A stretch of 41,957 bases of DNA from CAYMUC01 sp964471865. GTDB lineage: Bacteria; Actinomycetota; Acidimicrobiia; Acidimicrobiales; Ilumatobacteraceae. Shown here one piece after another: positions 14,684 through 22,380 of this stretch (positions are counted from its first letter, which is position 1; the number at the start of each line of letters is the position of its first letter). The notes beneath the pieces were generated by a model. The model did not search any database. It was not told the DNA's origin and was given only the letters and a program-made list of their open reading frames with translations. Position numbers and translations under genes: made by a program. Location: NCBI GenBank assembly GCA_964471865.1, contig CAYYHU010000018.1:1-41957 (forward strand). The letters are read 5' to 3'.

Positions 14684-15637
14684 CACCGCTCCCTCACCAC
14701 CGGTGAGGACCTCATAGCCGTCATCGGTCACCAGAATCGTGTGTTCGTACTGTGCCGTCCGCTTTCCATCCGCGGTGACCGCGGTCCAGTCGTCATCCCA
14801 CATCCGGTGCTGCCAGGTGCCCAGAGTGATCATGGGCTCGATCGTGAAGGTCATCCCGGGTCGCATGACCGTGGAAGCTCGCTGGTCGTAGTAGTGGAGG
14901 ATCTGGATATCGGTGTGGAACTGCTCTCCGATTCCATGGCCGATGAAGGCTCGCACCACCCCGTACCGATGGGTTTTCGCGTGCTGCTCGATGGCTCGTC
15001 CGATATCGGAGACCGGCCGGCCCGGGACCACGGCTTCGATTCCATGCCACATACATTCCTCTGTGACGCGAACCAGATCCTGGCTGGCGGGATCCACATC
15101 TCCGACGAAGAACGTGGCGTTGGTATCGCCATGGACACCACCGATGAAGAGGGTCACATCGAGATTGACGATGTCGCCGTCTCGAAGTGCCCGGCTGTCG
15201 GGGATCCCATGGCAGATCACTTCGTTGACCGAGGTGCACACGCTCTTGGGATAGCCGTGATAGTTCAGAGGACTCGGATACGCATCCCGTTCGATGCACA
15301 TTCGGTGCACCTCGGCATCGATCTCCTCGGTCGTGACTCCCGGCGCGACGAGCTCGCCCGCCAGGCGCAAGACCTCAGCCGCTAGCGCTCCCGCGTGGCG
15401 CATCCGGTCGATGACCTCGGGCGATTTGATGCGGGGCTCATCGAAGCGGGTGGGAACACCCGTGTCGGCATACGAGGGCCGGGGGATATGCGCGGGAACC
15501 GGGCGCATGGGGCTGATCTCGCCCGGTAGGACGCGACCCTCGAGAGGCTTGTGGCATCGCTTGTACTTTCGGCCGCTTCCGCACCAGCACGGATCGTTGG
15601 CCGCCGGCAGCACGGTGGGAGCATCGGTGCTGGTCAT
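14657..15637 (-). CDS. map: Methionine aminopeptidase with N-terminal SEC-C zinc motif
   Basis: Type I methionine aminopeptidase that removes the initiator Met. An N-terminal SEC-C motif CWCGSGRKYKRCH (residues 17-29) is the extra ribosome- or nucleic-acid-binding extension seen on some actinobacterial MetAPs. The catalytic domain shows LNYHGYPKSVCTSVNEVICH (conserved His), NLDVT and HGDTN (two Asp ligands), the His ligand in FIGHGIGEQFH, and Glu ligands in TIEPMI and QYEHT. At 326 residues it is longer than plain MetAP because of the extension. TAGCCT lies 6 bases upstream of the ATG. Confidence 0.96.
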   Translation of the reverse strand: MTSTDAPTVLPAANDPCWCGSGRKYKRCHKPLEGRVLPGEISPMRPVPAHIPRPSYADTGVPTRFDEPRIKSPEVIDRMRHAGALAAEVLRLAGELVAPGVTTEEIDAEVHRMCIERDAYPSPLNYHGYPKSVCTSVNEVICHGIPDSRALRDGDIVNLDVTLFIGGVHGDTNATFFVGDVDPASQDLVRVTEECMWHGIEAVVPGRPVSDIGRAIEQHAKTHRYGVVRAFIGHGIGEQFHTDIQILHYYDQRASTVMRPGMTFTIEPMITLGTWQHRMWDDDWTAVTADGKRTAQYEHTILVTDDGYEVLTGGEGAVSPTAPWKR

Positions 15638-15643
15638 GGGATC

Positions 15644-15649
15644 AGGCTA
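15644..15649 (-). promoter_or_regulatory. Putative -10 box of map (leaderless)
   Basis: TAGCCT on the minus strand, 6 bases before the ATG at 15637. Confidence 0.55.
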
Positions 15650-15663
15650 GGCCTGTTCATAAC

Positions 15664-15677
15664 CGGGTCACGACCCG
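15664..15677. promoter_or_regulatory. Perfect inverted repeat in the map-Tad intergenic region
   Basis: CGGGTC-ac-GACCCG, two 6-base arms around 2 bases. It lies just upstream of the map -10 box in the longest intergenic region (15638-15826), so it could be an operator. The rest of that gap is relatively A/T-rich near 15750-15785 and holds a TATCCT hexamer at 15768-15773, a possible -10 for the Tad operon. Nothing else is recognisable there. Confidence 0.35.
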
Positions 15678-15826
15678 TCCTCGATCTACCAGTCCACCGG
15701 TATCGGTTCCCACATCCGGACGTGACCAGATCTCGGCACGATTCCTCATCCCCTAAAACTCTCGACATATCCTCGTTTAAGCATCGGGTCCGGTCGGTGA
15801 CCAGGTCCCGGGATGGAGAGCACACC

Positions 15827-16489
15827 ATGTCCAAGGGGGTGGCTAGTCGCACCAGTCGGGAGCGGGGTCCGCGCCGCGGTGTGAGCCGGCTCACCTCATC
15901 AGAGCGCGGGGGTCGCGTTCTGGGTGAGTTGGTTCTCGGACTCGCTCTCGTCGTCGGCGGTGCAGTTGCCATGAGCGCGTGGTTCCAGCGGGCGACCACT
16001 CCGACGGATGTGGTGGTGCTCGGGCGCGACCTACAGCGGGGTCACATCGTGACGTCCCAGGACCTCGATACCGCGGTCGTGCGGGGAGCGGAGGGACTTC
16101 GCGTCATGAACGCCGACGACCCGAGCCTGCCTGACATCCTCGGTCGACGGCTCATGGTCGATGCGGCCGCGGGAACACCAGTCGATCCCGGTTTGCTCGC
16201 ACCCGTGGAGCCTCTCGGTATCGACGAGGCGTTGGTGGCGCTGGCGGTTCGAGACGGTGACTTCCCAACTCGACTCAGCGCCAGCGACCGGGTCGAGGTG
16301 GTGACCTTGAGTCTCGGATCGGGACTCGGAATCGATGACGAGATCTCGACGATCCGGGCTGAGGTCATGGATGTGACGCCGCGTGGTGAGCTCGATGCCG
16401 AGACCGTCGTGACGCTGAGGGCTCCACGTGATCTGACCAGTCGGCTCGTGGTCGCGGATCGTGTTCGCCTGGCGGTGGTGGCGTCATGA
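15827..16489 (+). CDS. SAF-domain protein of the Tad pilus operon (CpaB/RcpC-like)
   Basis: A 220-residue protein with a basic N terminus and one transmembrane helix (about 34-53). A SAF domain follows (TPTDVVVLGRDLQRGHIVTSQDL). In Tad systems CpaB/RcpC proteins carry SAF domains and act at the outer face of the secretion apparatus. It heads the eleven-gene operon. The ATG at 15827 is chosen because GGAGAG lies about 8 bases upstream and the protein then begins just before the membrane anchor. The next gene overlaps by 4 bases (ATGA). Confidence 0.72.
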   Translation: MSKGVASRTSRERGPRRGVSRLTSSERGGRVLGELVLGLALVVGGAVAMSAWFQRATTPTDVVVLGRDLQRGHIVTSQDLDTAVVRGAEGLRVMNADDPSLPDILGRRLMVDAAAGTPVDPGLLAPVEPLGIDEALVALAVRDGDFPTRLSASDRVEVVTLSLGSGLGIDDEISTIRAEVMDVTPRGELDAETVVTLRAPRDLTSRLVVADRVRLAVVAS

Positions 16490-17184
16490 GTTCGGTGGCT
16501 CTTCTCAGCGTCTGTGGATCTCCCGGAGTGACGACGACTGCGGTGGCGATGTGGGAGCGAGCGCCCGTGCCGGCGATTCTGGTGGAGGTCGATATCGATG
16601 GAGGATGTGTCGCAGCTCGCCATGGTCTTCCCATCCGACCGGGACTGCTCGAGGTGCTGGCGGGTGGTGATGACGCCGATGAGGATGGCGAGGACGTCGT
16701 GTCCTGTGCCCCGTGGTGTTTCGGATCGATCATCGAGCCCGGATGGCGCGGTCTCGTGGCGGCGCCCACCGATGCCCATCTCGTCACCGCGGCGCTTCAG
16801 GAATGGGATTCGTCGTTGTGCCGGGTTCTCGAGCGAGGAACACCTGGGGGCATCGTGATCTTCGACGCGGGTCGTTTTCGACTCTCGTCTGCAGTTCGGG
16901 CCGTGGTCACCGCGGTCGATCACCGTCTGGTGTTGGTTCGACCTCGGGCGGAGGACATCGCGATCCTCGCCGCCGCCACGCATCGTCTCGACGAAATCGG
17001 TTCGTGGCATCCGGTGGTCGTTGGATCCGGTCCGTACCGTCCCGGAGAGGTCGCTGAAGCCCTCGCGCGACCCGTGGAATGGATTCCCACCCTCCGGTAC
17101 GGGTCAGCCCGGCGCTATGGCGCAGCGATCGACCATCTTCATGATGAGATCGTCGACAACACGTACGGACCGGTGGCGTCATGA
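16486..17184 (+). CDS. TadZ/CpaE-like MinD-family protein with deviant Walker A
   Basis: A 232-residue MinD/ParA-superfamily protein. The P-loop position reads LLSVCGSPGVTTTAVAM (residues 7-22), with Thr where the catalytic Lys would be, so ATP hydrolysis is doubtful. Later MinD-like strands are AILVEVDIDGG and GIVIFDAGRFR. In actinobacterial Tad loci the equivalent gene (Ssd/TadZ) sits directly before tadA and localises the pilus machinery; the gene order here agrees. Overlaps both neighbours by ATGA junctions. Confidence 0.75.
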   Translation: MSSVALLSVCGSPGVTTTAVAMWERAPVPAILVEVDIDGGCVAARHGLPIRPGLLEVLAGGDDADEDGEDVVSCAPWCFGSIIEPGWRGLVAAPTDAHLVTAALQEWDSSLCRVLERGTPGGIVIFDAGRFRLSSAVRAVVTAVDHRLVLVRPRAEDIAILAAATHRLDEIGSWHPVVVGSGPYRPGEVAEALARPVEWIPTLRYGSARRYGAAIDHLHDEIVDNTYGPVAS

Positions 17185-18482
17185 CTCGGGCATCGGCCCG
17201 GTCGGGACTCGTTGAAGAACTCGCCCGCCTCGCCGCTGAAGCGGTGGCCGATCATCGGGTTCATTCAGAGTCTTCTGGGAATTCCCGCAGTGGCGACGGT
17301 GAGCGCGGTGAGCGCCGAGTGGCCGAGCGGGCGGCTCGACGCCACCTGGGCGCGCTGGCGGCCCAACACCTCGCTGCTGGTGAGGAGCCGTTGTCGGGTC
17401 ATGACGAACGCACCGTGCTCACCGAAGCTCTCGACGAAGCGCTCGGACTGGGACGGCTTCAACAGCTCCTCGATGACGATGACATCACCGATATTCATAT
17501 TCGCGGTCGAGAGCCCGTCTGGGTGAAGCGTCGTGATGGTGGTCGGGAACGTCTTCGCTCGATCGTGGACGACGATGGCGAACTCATCGAGCTCATCCGC
17601 CACGTTGCGACTCGAGCCACGGCCATCGAGCATCGTTTCGATGCTGCCCACCCTGAGGTGAATCTTCGACTTCCCGATGGCTCTCGTCTCTTCGCCGTCA
17701 TGGACGTGTCAGCTCGCCCAGCCATGGTCATACGCCGTCACCGTTTCGAGCTGTCCTCGTTGTCCGAGTTGGCTGCTCGCGGAATGGTGTCTGAGGAGTT
17801 GGCCGAGTTCTTCACCGCATTGGTCCGCTCCCGGCGCAATCTCGTCATCGCCGGTGGGACCGGCTCGGGAAAGACCACCTTGTTGCGAGCGTTGATCAAC
17901 GAGATCCCCGTCACCGAACGGATCGTGACGATCGAGGACTCCTTCGAGCTGGGGCTCGATCGCTTCGCTGATCTCCATCCCGATCACGACATGCTCCAGG
18001 CCCGGGTCGCCAATATCGAAGGACGCGGTGAAGTCACCTTGTTCGATCTCACCCGGATGGCCCTGCGCATGGATCCCGATCGGGTGATCGTCGGTGAGGT
18101 CCGAGGGGGCGAAGCCTTTGCCTTGCTCCTGGCGATGTCGCAGGGAAACAGCTCGATGTGCACGATGCATGCCGATTCGACCCGGACGGTGCTGTCGAAA
18201 CTGGCGGCCTATTCCGCACTTGCGGGCACCGGAGTACCCACCGATGTCGTCAATCAACTGTTGGCCAGCTCGGTCCATTTCGTTGCCCATGTGGACCTGC
18301 GTCAGGGACGACGGATGGTGAGCAGCGTGCGTGAAGTCGTCGGTGTCGACTCCGGAACCATCGTCACCAACGAAGTCTGGACACCTGGCCCCGACGGGTC
18401 AGCAGTTCCGGGCTACCCGGTGCGTGAAAGTACCTGGGAGCTGCTCGCCAGTCACGGGGCCGTCTTGGAGCACGTCTGGTGA
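17181..18482 (+). CDS. tadA: TadA/CpaF-type secretion ATPase
   Basis: A 433-residue type II/IV secretion ATPase that powers pilus assembly at the inner face of the membrane. After an N-terminal helical region come the ITDIHIRG and NLRLPDGSRL blocks of the PAS-like N domain. The core has Walker A IAGGTGSGKTTLLRAL (224-238), the Asp box region ERIVTIEDSFEL, Walker B RVIVGEVRGGEAF, and the His box CTMHADS. The length is normal. The start overlaps the tadZ stop, and the stop overlaps the tadB start (GTGA). Confidence 0.95.
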   Translation: MTRASARSGLVEELARLAAEAVADHRVHSESSGNSRSGDGERGERRVAERAARRHLGALAAQHLAAGEEPLSGHDERTVLTEALDEALGLGRLQQLLDDDDITDIHIRGREPVWVKRRDGGRERLRSIVDDDGELIELIRHVATRATAIEHRFDAAHPEVNLRLPDGSRLFAVMDVSARPAMVIRRHRFELSSLSELAARGMVSEELAEFFTALVRSRRNLVIAGGTGSGKTTLLRALINEIPVTERIVTIEDSFELGLDRFADLHPDHDMLQARVANIEGRGEVTLFDLTRMALRMDPDRVIVGEVRGGEAFALLLAMSQGNSSMCTMHADSTRTVLSKLAAYSALAGTGVPTDVVNQLLASSVHFVAHVDLRQGRRMVSSVREVVGVDSGTIVTNEVWTPGPDGSAVPGYPVRESTWELLASHGAVLEHVW

Positions 18483-19348
18483 GCCGCGTGATTCCAGCGC
18501 TGTGCGGGGCGATCATCGCCGTGGGCATGCTCCGACTTCGCGCTGTGGTCGTCACGAGGCATCCACCCGGTCCTGGACTGGGTCGTCGTCGTACTCAGTT
18601 GGCGTCCCGCCAGGTGTCAGGAGGAATCGTTCGTCTGGTCGGCGTCGGGGCCGTGGCACTGGTCATCACGGCGATATCGAACTGGCCGGTCATCGGTGTG
18701 CTCGCCGGACTGTCGGCGTGGTGGGCTCCGACCGTATGGGCGCGACGTGGCCGCCACCATCACGAGCAGCGAGTGGTCGAAGCCGTGGCCACATGGACCG
18801 AGCAATTGCGCGACACCCTCTCGGCGGCCTCGGGTCTCGAACACGCCGTGCTCGCTACCGCCCAGGTGGCTCATGGTCCACTTGCCGATGAACTCGTCGC
18901 CTTGGCCGACGCGACACGTCAACGGGGCCTGGCCCGCGGTCTCGAGGACTTCGCGCGCCGCGTCGGTCATCCCAGTGCGGACTTCGTCGCCGCTGCGTTG
19001 ATCACGGCCACACGCCATGAAGCCCGAGATCTCGCTCCGCTCCTGGGTCAACTCGCGATCAGTGCTCGCGACGAGGCGGCCCTTCGTCGCCGGGTATGGG
19101 TGGCTCGAGCCCGGACTCGTACTGCGAGTCGGATGATCATCGCGGTCATCATCGTCGTGGTCGGTGGGCTGGCTGTGGTCGATCCCGGATATCTCGCCGC
19201 CTACGAAAGCCTCGAAGGTCAGATGGTCTTGTCGATGATCGGGATCATCTTCTTGGGGTCGTTCGTGGTCATGGAGCGTTGGGGTCGCCTCGCCATGCCC
19301 GAACGTTTCAGCCTGCGGCCACCGGCTTCGCGGAGAGTGGGGCCATGA
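18479..19348 (+). CDS. tadB: TadB-like type II secretion F-domain membrane protein
   Basis: A 289-residue inner-membrane platform protein. Hydrophobic segments lie near 5-17, 47-72, 222-245 and 250-270. The cytoplasmic T2SSF domain between them is visible in LRDTLSAASGLEHAVLATA and the LARGLEDFARRVGHPSADFV region. Position between tadA and tadC and the coupled starts support TadB. The GTG start overlaps the tadA stop by 4 bases. Confidence 0.88.
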   Translation: MSRVIPALCGAIIAVGMLRLRAVVVTRHPPGPGLGRRRTQLASRQVSGGIVRLVGVGAVALVITAISNWPVIGVLAGLSAWWAPTVWARRGRHHHEQRVVEAVATWTEQLRDTLSAASGLEHAVLATAQVAHGPLADELVALADATRQRGLARGLEDFARRVGHPSADFVAAALITATRHEARDLAPLLGQLAISARDEAALRRRVWVARARTRTASRMIIAVIIVVVGGLAVVDPGYLAAYESLEGQMVLSMIGIIFLGSFVVMERWGRLAMPERFSLRPPASRRVGP

Positions 19349-20193
19349 CCTCGATCTCGCTGGCACCCATCGTGGCGGGCTCGGTGATGGGCACGGGAGC
19401 TCTCATCATCCGCCGCAGTGTGGCTCCCGTGCCTCCGGCACTCGACACCGTGCTCGCACGACTGAGTGGGAGATCACGACCGGTGCCGTGGTGGCGGCGC
19501 CTTCCTGATCTTCTCGTCGGTCGCGATGAGGATCGAGCGATCCTGGGGCGCAGTTCCCCCGATCAGGTGGCTTCGTGGACCACCACGATCGTCCTCTCGG
19601 GGGTGCTGCTCACGGTCCTTGGCATCGGCTCCAGCGTGGCGGGGGTCGCCTGGGGTCCTGGTGTCGCGGCAGTCGTGGGGCTCCTCGTGCTCGGCGCTGC
19701 CGCGGTGATCCCTGGTGCCCGTCTCCGCCAACTCGCTGCGAACCGGCGTCACGCTGCGTCCCAGTCCTTGTCGGCGTATCTCGATCTGGTGACGGTGTTG
19801 CTCGCAGGAGGTGCCGGCGTGGAGACCGCTCTCGTCGCCGCTGCCGATATCGCCGAGGGCCCCTTCTTTTCGGCCGTTCGCAATGAATTGACGAGATCGC
19901 GGGCCCTTCGTCGTTCTCCATGGGTGGGCCTTGGTGACCTCGGTCGGCGCTGGGGCCTCGATGAACTGGTGGAACTCGCGGCCACAGTCGAACTTGCTGG
20001 TGAGCAGGGTGCTCGAGTCAGAACCTCGTTGATGGTGCGGGCTGCGTCGCTACGAAATCGCCAACTGGCCCTCATCGAGGCTCGAGCGCAGTCCGCGACC
20101 GAGCGCATGGGTCTACCCATGGTGCTGGTGTTCGTGGGCTTCGTCGTCTTGCTCGGCTATCCAGCTCTGTCCTTGGTCGTGGGAGGCCTGTGA
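19345..20193 (+). CDS. tadC: TadC-like type II secretion F-domain membrane protein
   Basis: A 282-residue second platform protein. An N-terminal hydrophobic stretch is followed by two helices near 75-125, an F domain with LSAYLDLVTVLLAGGAGVE and VELAATVELAGEQGARVR, and a C-terminal helix near 258-278 (MVLVFVGFVVLLGYPAL). The ATG at 19345 overlaps the tadB stop. An open frame reaches upstream to 19096 but lies inside tadB. It is followed by an 81-base gap before the pilin gene, the only such gap in the middle of the operon. Confidence 0.88.
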   Translation: MTSISLAPIVAGSVMGTGALIIRRSVAPVPPALDTVLARLSGRSRPVPWWRRLPDLLVGRDEDRAILGRSSPDQVASWTTTIVLSGVLLTVLGIGSSVAGVAWGPGVAAVVGLLVLGAAAVIPGARLRQLAANRRHAASQSLSAYLDLVTVLLAGGAGVETALVAAADIAEGPFFSAVRNELTRSRALRRSPWVGLGDLGRRWGLDELVELAATVELAGEQGARVRTSLMVRAASLRNRQLALIEARAQSATERMGLPMVLVFVGFVVLLGYPALSLVVGGL

Positions 20194-20274
20194 TGCCCCA
20201 TCCACACTCCAGCGAGTCATCGCCGCGGTCGTCGTGGCCCATGTCAGCAGTCGAATCCGAGGAGATGAGTAGCG

Positions 20275-20469
20275 ATGTCCGTTCTCGAGCAGTGGTGGTT
20301 GTATCTGAGCATCCGGATGGGGCTTCCGGTCACCCCGATACGCGATCGAGGGGAAGTCAGCGCCACCACGATCGTCATGGCTGCCGCGCTGATCGCCTTG
20401 GCGCTTGCAGTCGGCGCCATCATCACGTCGCGCGTCACGTCGAAAGCGAACTCACTCGATCTGGGATGA
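20275..20469 (+). CDS. Flp-like prepilin (small single-helix protein)
   Basis: A 64-residue protein with a 25-residue leader, a processing-type sequence DRGEVSATTIV, and one hydrophobic helix (about 31-51), ending TSKANSLDLG. Its size, position directly after tadC and before two TadE-like genes, and similarity of its cleavage region to its neighbours all indicate the pilin. If cut after G26 the +5 residue is Thr, not the Glu usual in type IV pilins. GAGGAG lies about 10 bases before the ATG. The stop overlaps the next start (ATGA). Confidence 0.75.
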   Translation: MSVLEQWWLYLSIRMGLPVTPIRDRGEVSATTIVMAAALIALALAVGAIITSRVTSKANSLDLG

Positions 20470-20855
20470 GGTTCGCCCAAGCCGAAGGTGACCGCGGCGA
20501 GGTGAGTTCCGAAGCCGTCATCCTCGTGCCGGTGCTCATTGGACTCGTGGTGGTCACGATGCAATTCGCCACCTGGTACCACCGGGCGACGATCGCGCGG
20601 GCAACAGCGTGGAAAGCGGTGGCTGAGGCCGGTCTGCTCGATGCGCGCGCCGAGGACGGCGAAAGGGCCGGATGGCTCTTGCTCGAGGACCTCGGCGCCC
20701 ACGACGGATCCGCGATCGAGGTCACCCGGTCACCGACCACCGTCCACGCCGAGGTGGCCGTGGCCGTTCCCCGCCTCCTCCCCGGCTTCCCGGGGGTGGT
20801 GCGACGCGAGGCTCGAGCAACCGTCGAGCGCTTCGTCGGGGAGGCCGAGCGATGA
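20466..20855 (+). CDS. TadE-like pseudopilin
   Basis: A 129-residue minor pilin of the TadE family. The N terminus DRGEVSSEAVILVPVLIGL has a class III prepilin cleavage site after G11, with Glu at +5 (E16), followed by one hydrophobic helix (17-37) and an extracytoplasmic beta-rich domain. The ATG at 20466 overlaps the Flp stop. The same frame is open from 20190 but the upstream part reads His/Arg/Ser-rich and lies across the Flp gene, so it is not taken as coding. Confidence 0.82.
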   Translation: MRFAQAEGDRGEVSSEAVILVPVLIGLVVVTMQFATWYHRATIARATAWKAVAEAGLLDARAEDGERAGWLLLEDLGAHDGSAIEVTRSPTTVHAEVAVAVPRLLPGFPGVVRREARATVERFVGEAER

Positions 20856-21238
20856 CCTCGCGTGGCTCCATGTCGGTGGAGATGGTCCTGCTGACCCCGG
20901 TGCTGATGGTCTGTGCGCTTTTCGTCGTCTACGCCGGTCGTCTCGGGGACCGGACCGTGGCCGTGCGCTCCGTCGCCGCAGCGGCCGCCCGTGAGGCGTC
21001 GTTGCGACATCCTGGCGCCATGGCGGATCACGCCACGCGGGTGACCGTCGATGCGCTCGAGGACATCGTGGTGGGCTGCGGATCGGGTCAGGCTTCGACC
21101 GAGATCGATGACTCATCGGTGACCGTTGAGGTCCGCTGTCGACTCGACACCACCGATCTGAGTCTGCTTGGGGTCGGATCGACCACCCTGGTGGGGCGCT
21201 CCCGCGAAGTCGTTGACGTCTGGAGGGCATCACCGTGA
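20852..21238 (+). CDS. TadE/TadF-like pseudopilin
   Basis: A 128-residue minor pilin with a very short leader: MTSRG, then SMSVEMVLLTPVLM. Cleavage after G5 would place Glu at +5 (E10). One hydrophobic helix covers about 9-28. The rest is a soluble domain with two Cys (in VVGCGSG and VEVRCRL), perhaps forming a disulfide outside the cell. Starts and ends in 4-base overlaps with its neighbours. Confidence 0.8.
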   Translation: MTSRGSMSVEMVLLTPVLMVCALFVVYAGRLGDRTVAVRSVAAAAAREASLRHPGAMADHATRVTVDALEDIVVGCGSGQASTEIDDSSVTVEVRCRLDTTDLSLLGVGSTTLVGRSREVVDVWRASP

Positions 21239-21630
21239 TCCCGAGGGTTGATAGCGATCAGGGCACCGTGAGCGCCTTTGTCATCGTGATGGTCGGGTCC
21301 CTCATCCTTCTCGCGGGCCTCGTCCACGATGGCAGTCGCCTCGTCGCCGCGCAGGTCGAGGCGAGTGACCGGGCTGGTGCTGCAGCTCGGATCGGAGCTC
21401 AACGCCTCCGTGGAGTGCGCGCCGACAGCGTCGAAATCGACCCGAGTGCCGCGCGTGAGGCCGTGCGGAGCCATCTCGCGGCCCATGGAACGAACGGTGA
21501 GGTGCGAGCGACACCCGAATCCGTGGAGGTCACCGTTCGGGTGCGGGTTCCCTTCGTGTTGTTGACGCTGGTGGGACTGTCAGGTCGCGATGTCGAGGCC
21601 AGTCGGACTGCGGTGGTGAAACGGGGATGA
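21235..21630 (+). CDS. Helicase/secretion-neighbourhood TadE-like (Rv3654c-type) protein
   Basis: A 131-residue protein. Its leader MIPRVDSDQG precedes TVSAFVIVMVGSLILLAGLVHDG, the pattern of the Tad-locus putative Flp-associated secreted proteins (called TadE-like or Rv3654c-like). Cleavage after G10 would leave Phe at +5. The hydrophobic helix is about 13-31; DGSRLVAAQVEASDRAGAAAR is typical of this group and resembles the start of TadG. The GTG start overlaps the previous stop. Confidence 0.72.
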   Translation: MIPRVDSDQGTVSAFVIVMVGSLILLAGLVHDGSRLVAAQVEASDRAGAAARIGAQRLRGVRADSVEIDPSAAREAVRSHLAAHGTNGEVRATPESVEVTVRVRVPFVLLTLVGLSGRDVEASRTAVVKRG

Positions 21631-22355
21631 CCATGACTGCTCATCACGTCGTCGGGGGATCTGTGGGTCCACGACATCGGTGGCGCGGTCCCCGCGGAAG
21701 TGAGTTGGCTCTGCGCTTGGATCTCGCCATACGCAGCGGTGCAACGATCCCTGGTGCGACACCTCCTGGTGCCGTGGCAGTCGACTCGACGGGAGCGCTG
21801 ACCCTGGTCTGGGTCGACGGAACCCACCGTGAGGTGCCGGCTCAGCGTTCGCTCGAAGAACTCGCCGTCATGTCACGTGACGTTGCGGTGGATCTTCGGT
21901 CCTACGTCACCGTCGGGCGGCGCCGCGACGGAGCCCTGATCGTGGTCGACCTCGAGTCCTGGAGAGTTCTGGGAGTCACTGGTCCCGGACAGGTTCGGAT
22001 CATCTCGCGTCTGGTCGAGGATCTCGGATCGCTCGCTGGTCGTCGACCCCCCATCTGGTGTTGGAACATCGAACTCGACTCCTCGGGTCATCGGGTTCAC
22101 ACCACCTCCGATCTCCAGCGCGCCCTCGATGAATCGGCACGGATCGCGCATGGCGGAGATCGTTGTGTTCTGGTCCTCGGGCAGATCCCGGGACCTCGTC
22201 CCTTTCGCCTTCCCACCGGAGTGAACGTGGTGGTGGCCGGTTCCACATCCCGAGGCCTCGCCCTCGACTATCGGGCCTCGACATGGCGTCTTGATCCGCT
22301 GGCCTGGGACCTCGACACGATCGTCGGCCAGAGCGCCGACTCCCCGGACGGGTGA
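21627..22355 (+). CDS. Conserved-looking Tad-operon protein, resembling the middle region of LysM-BTAD regulators
   Basis: A 242-residue soluble protein with no signal peptide or membrane helix. The segment GALIVVDLESWRVLGVTGPG, then RIISRLVEDLGSL, resembles the region of large actinobacterial LysM/BTAD proteins where a short VDLE strand is followed by a glycine turn and a helix. The later stretch CVLVLGQIPG and VNVVVAGS reads as alternating beta strands. The family is not one I can name with confidence. It is coupled to the upstream pilin-like gene (ATGA) and precedes a BTAD gene by 25 bases. Confidence 0.6.
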   Translation: MTMTAHHVVGGSVGPRHRWRGPRGSELALRLDLAIRSGATIPGATPPGAVAVDSTGALTLVWVDGTHREVPAQRSLEELAVMSRDVAVDLRSYVTVGRRRDGALIVVDLESWRVLGVTGPGQVRIISRLVEDLGSLAGRRPPIWCWNIELDSSGHRVHTTSDLQRALDESARIAHGGDRCVLVLGQIPGPRPFRLPTGVNVVVAGSTSRGLALDYRASTWRLDPLAWDLDTIVGQSADSPDG

Positions 22356-22380
22356 CCGTCCACGACCCAAGGAGAGAATC

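Noticed and set aside
20190..20465. Open upstream extension of the TadE-like frame, starting at the tadC stop
   Set aside because: The extension is rich in His, Arg and Ser, has no membrane or signal features before the TadE leader, and lies across the Flp-like gene, which has typical pilin features in another frame.
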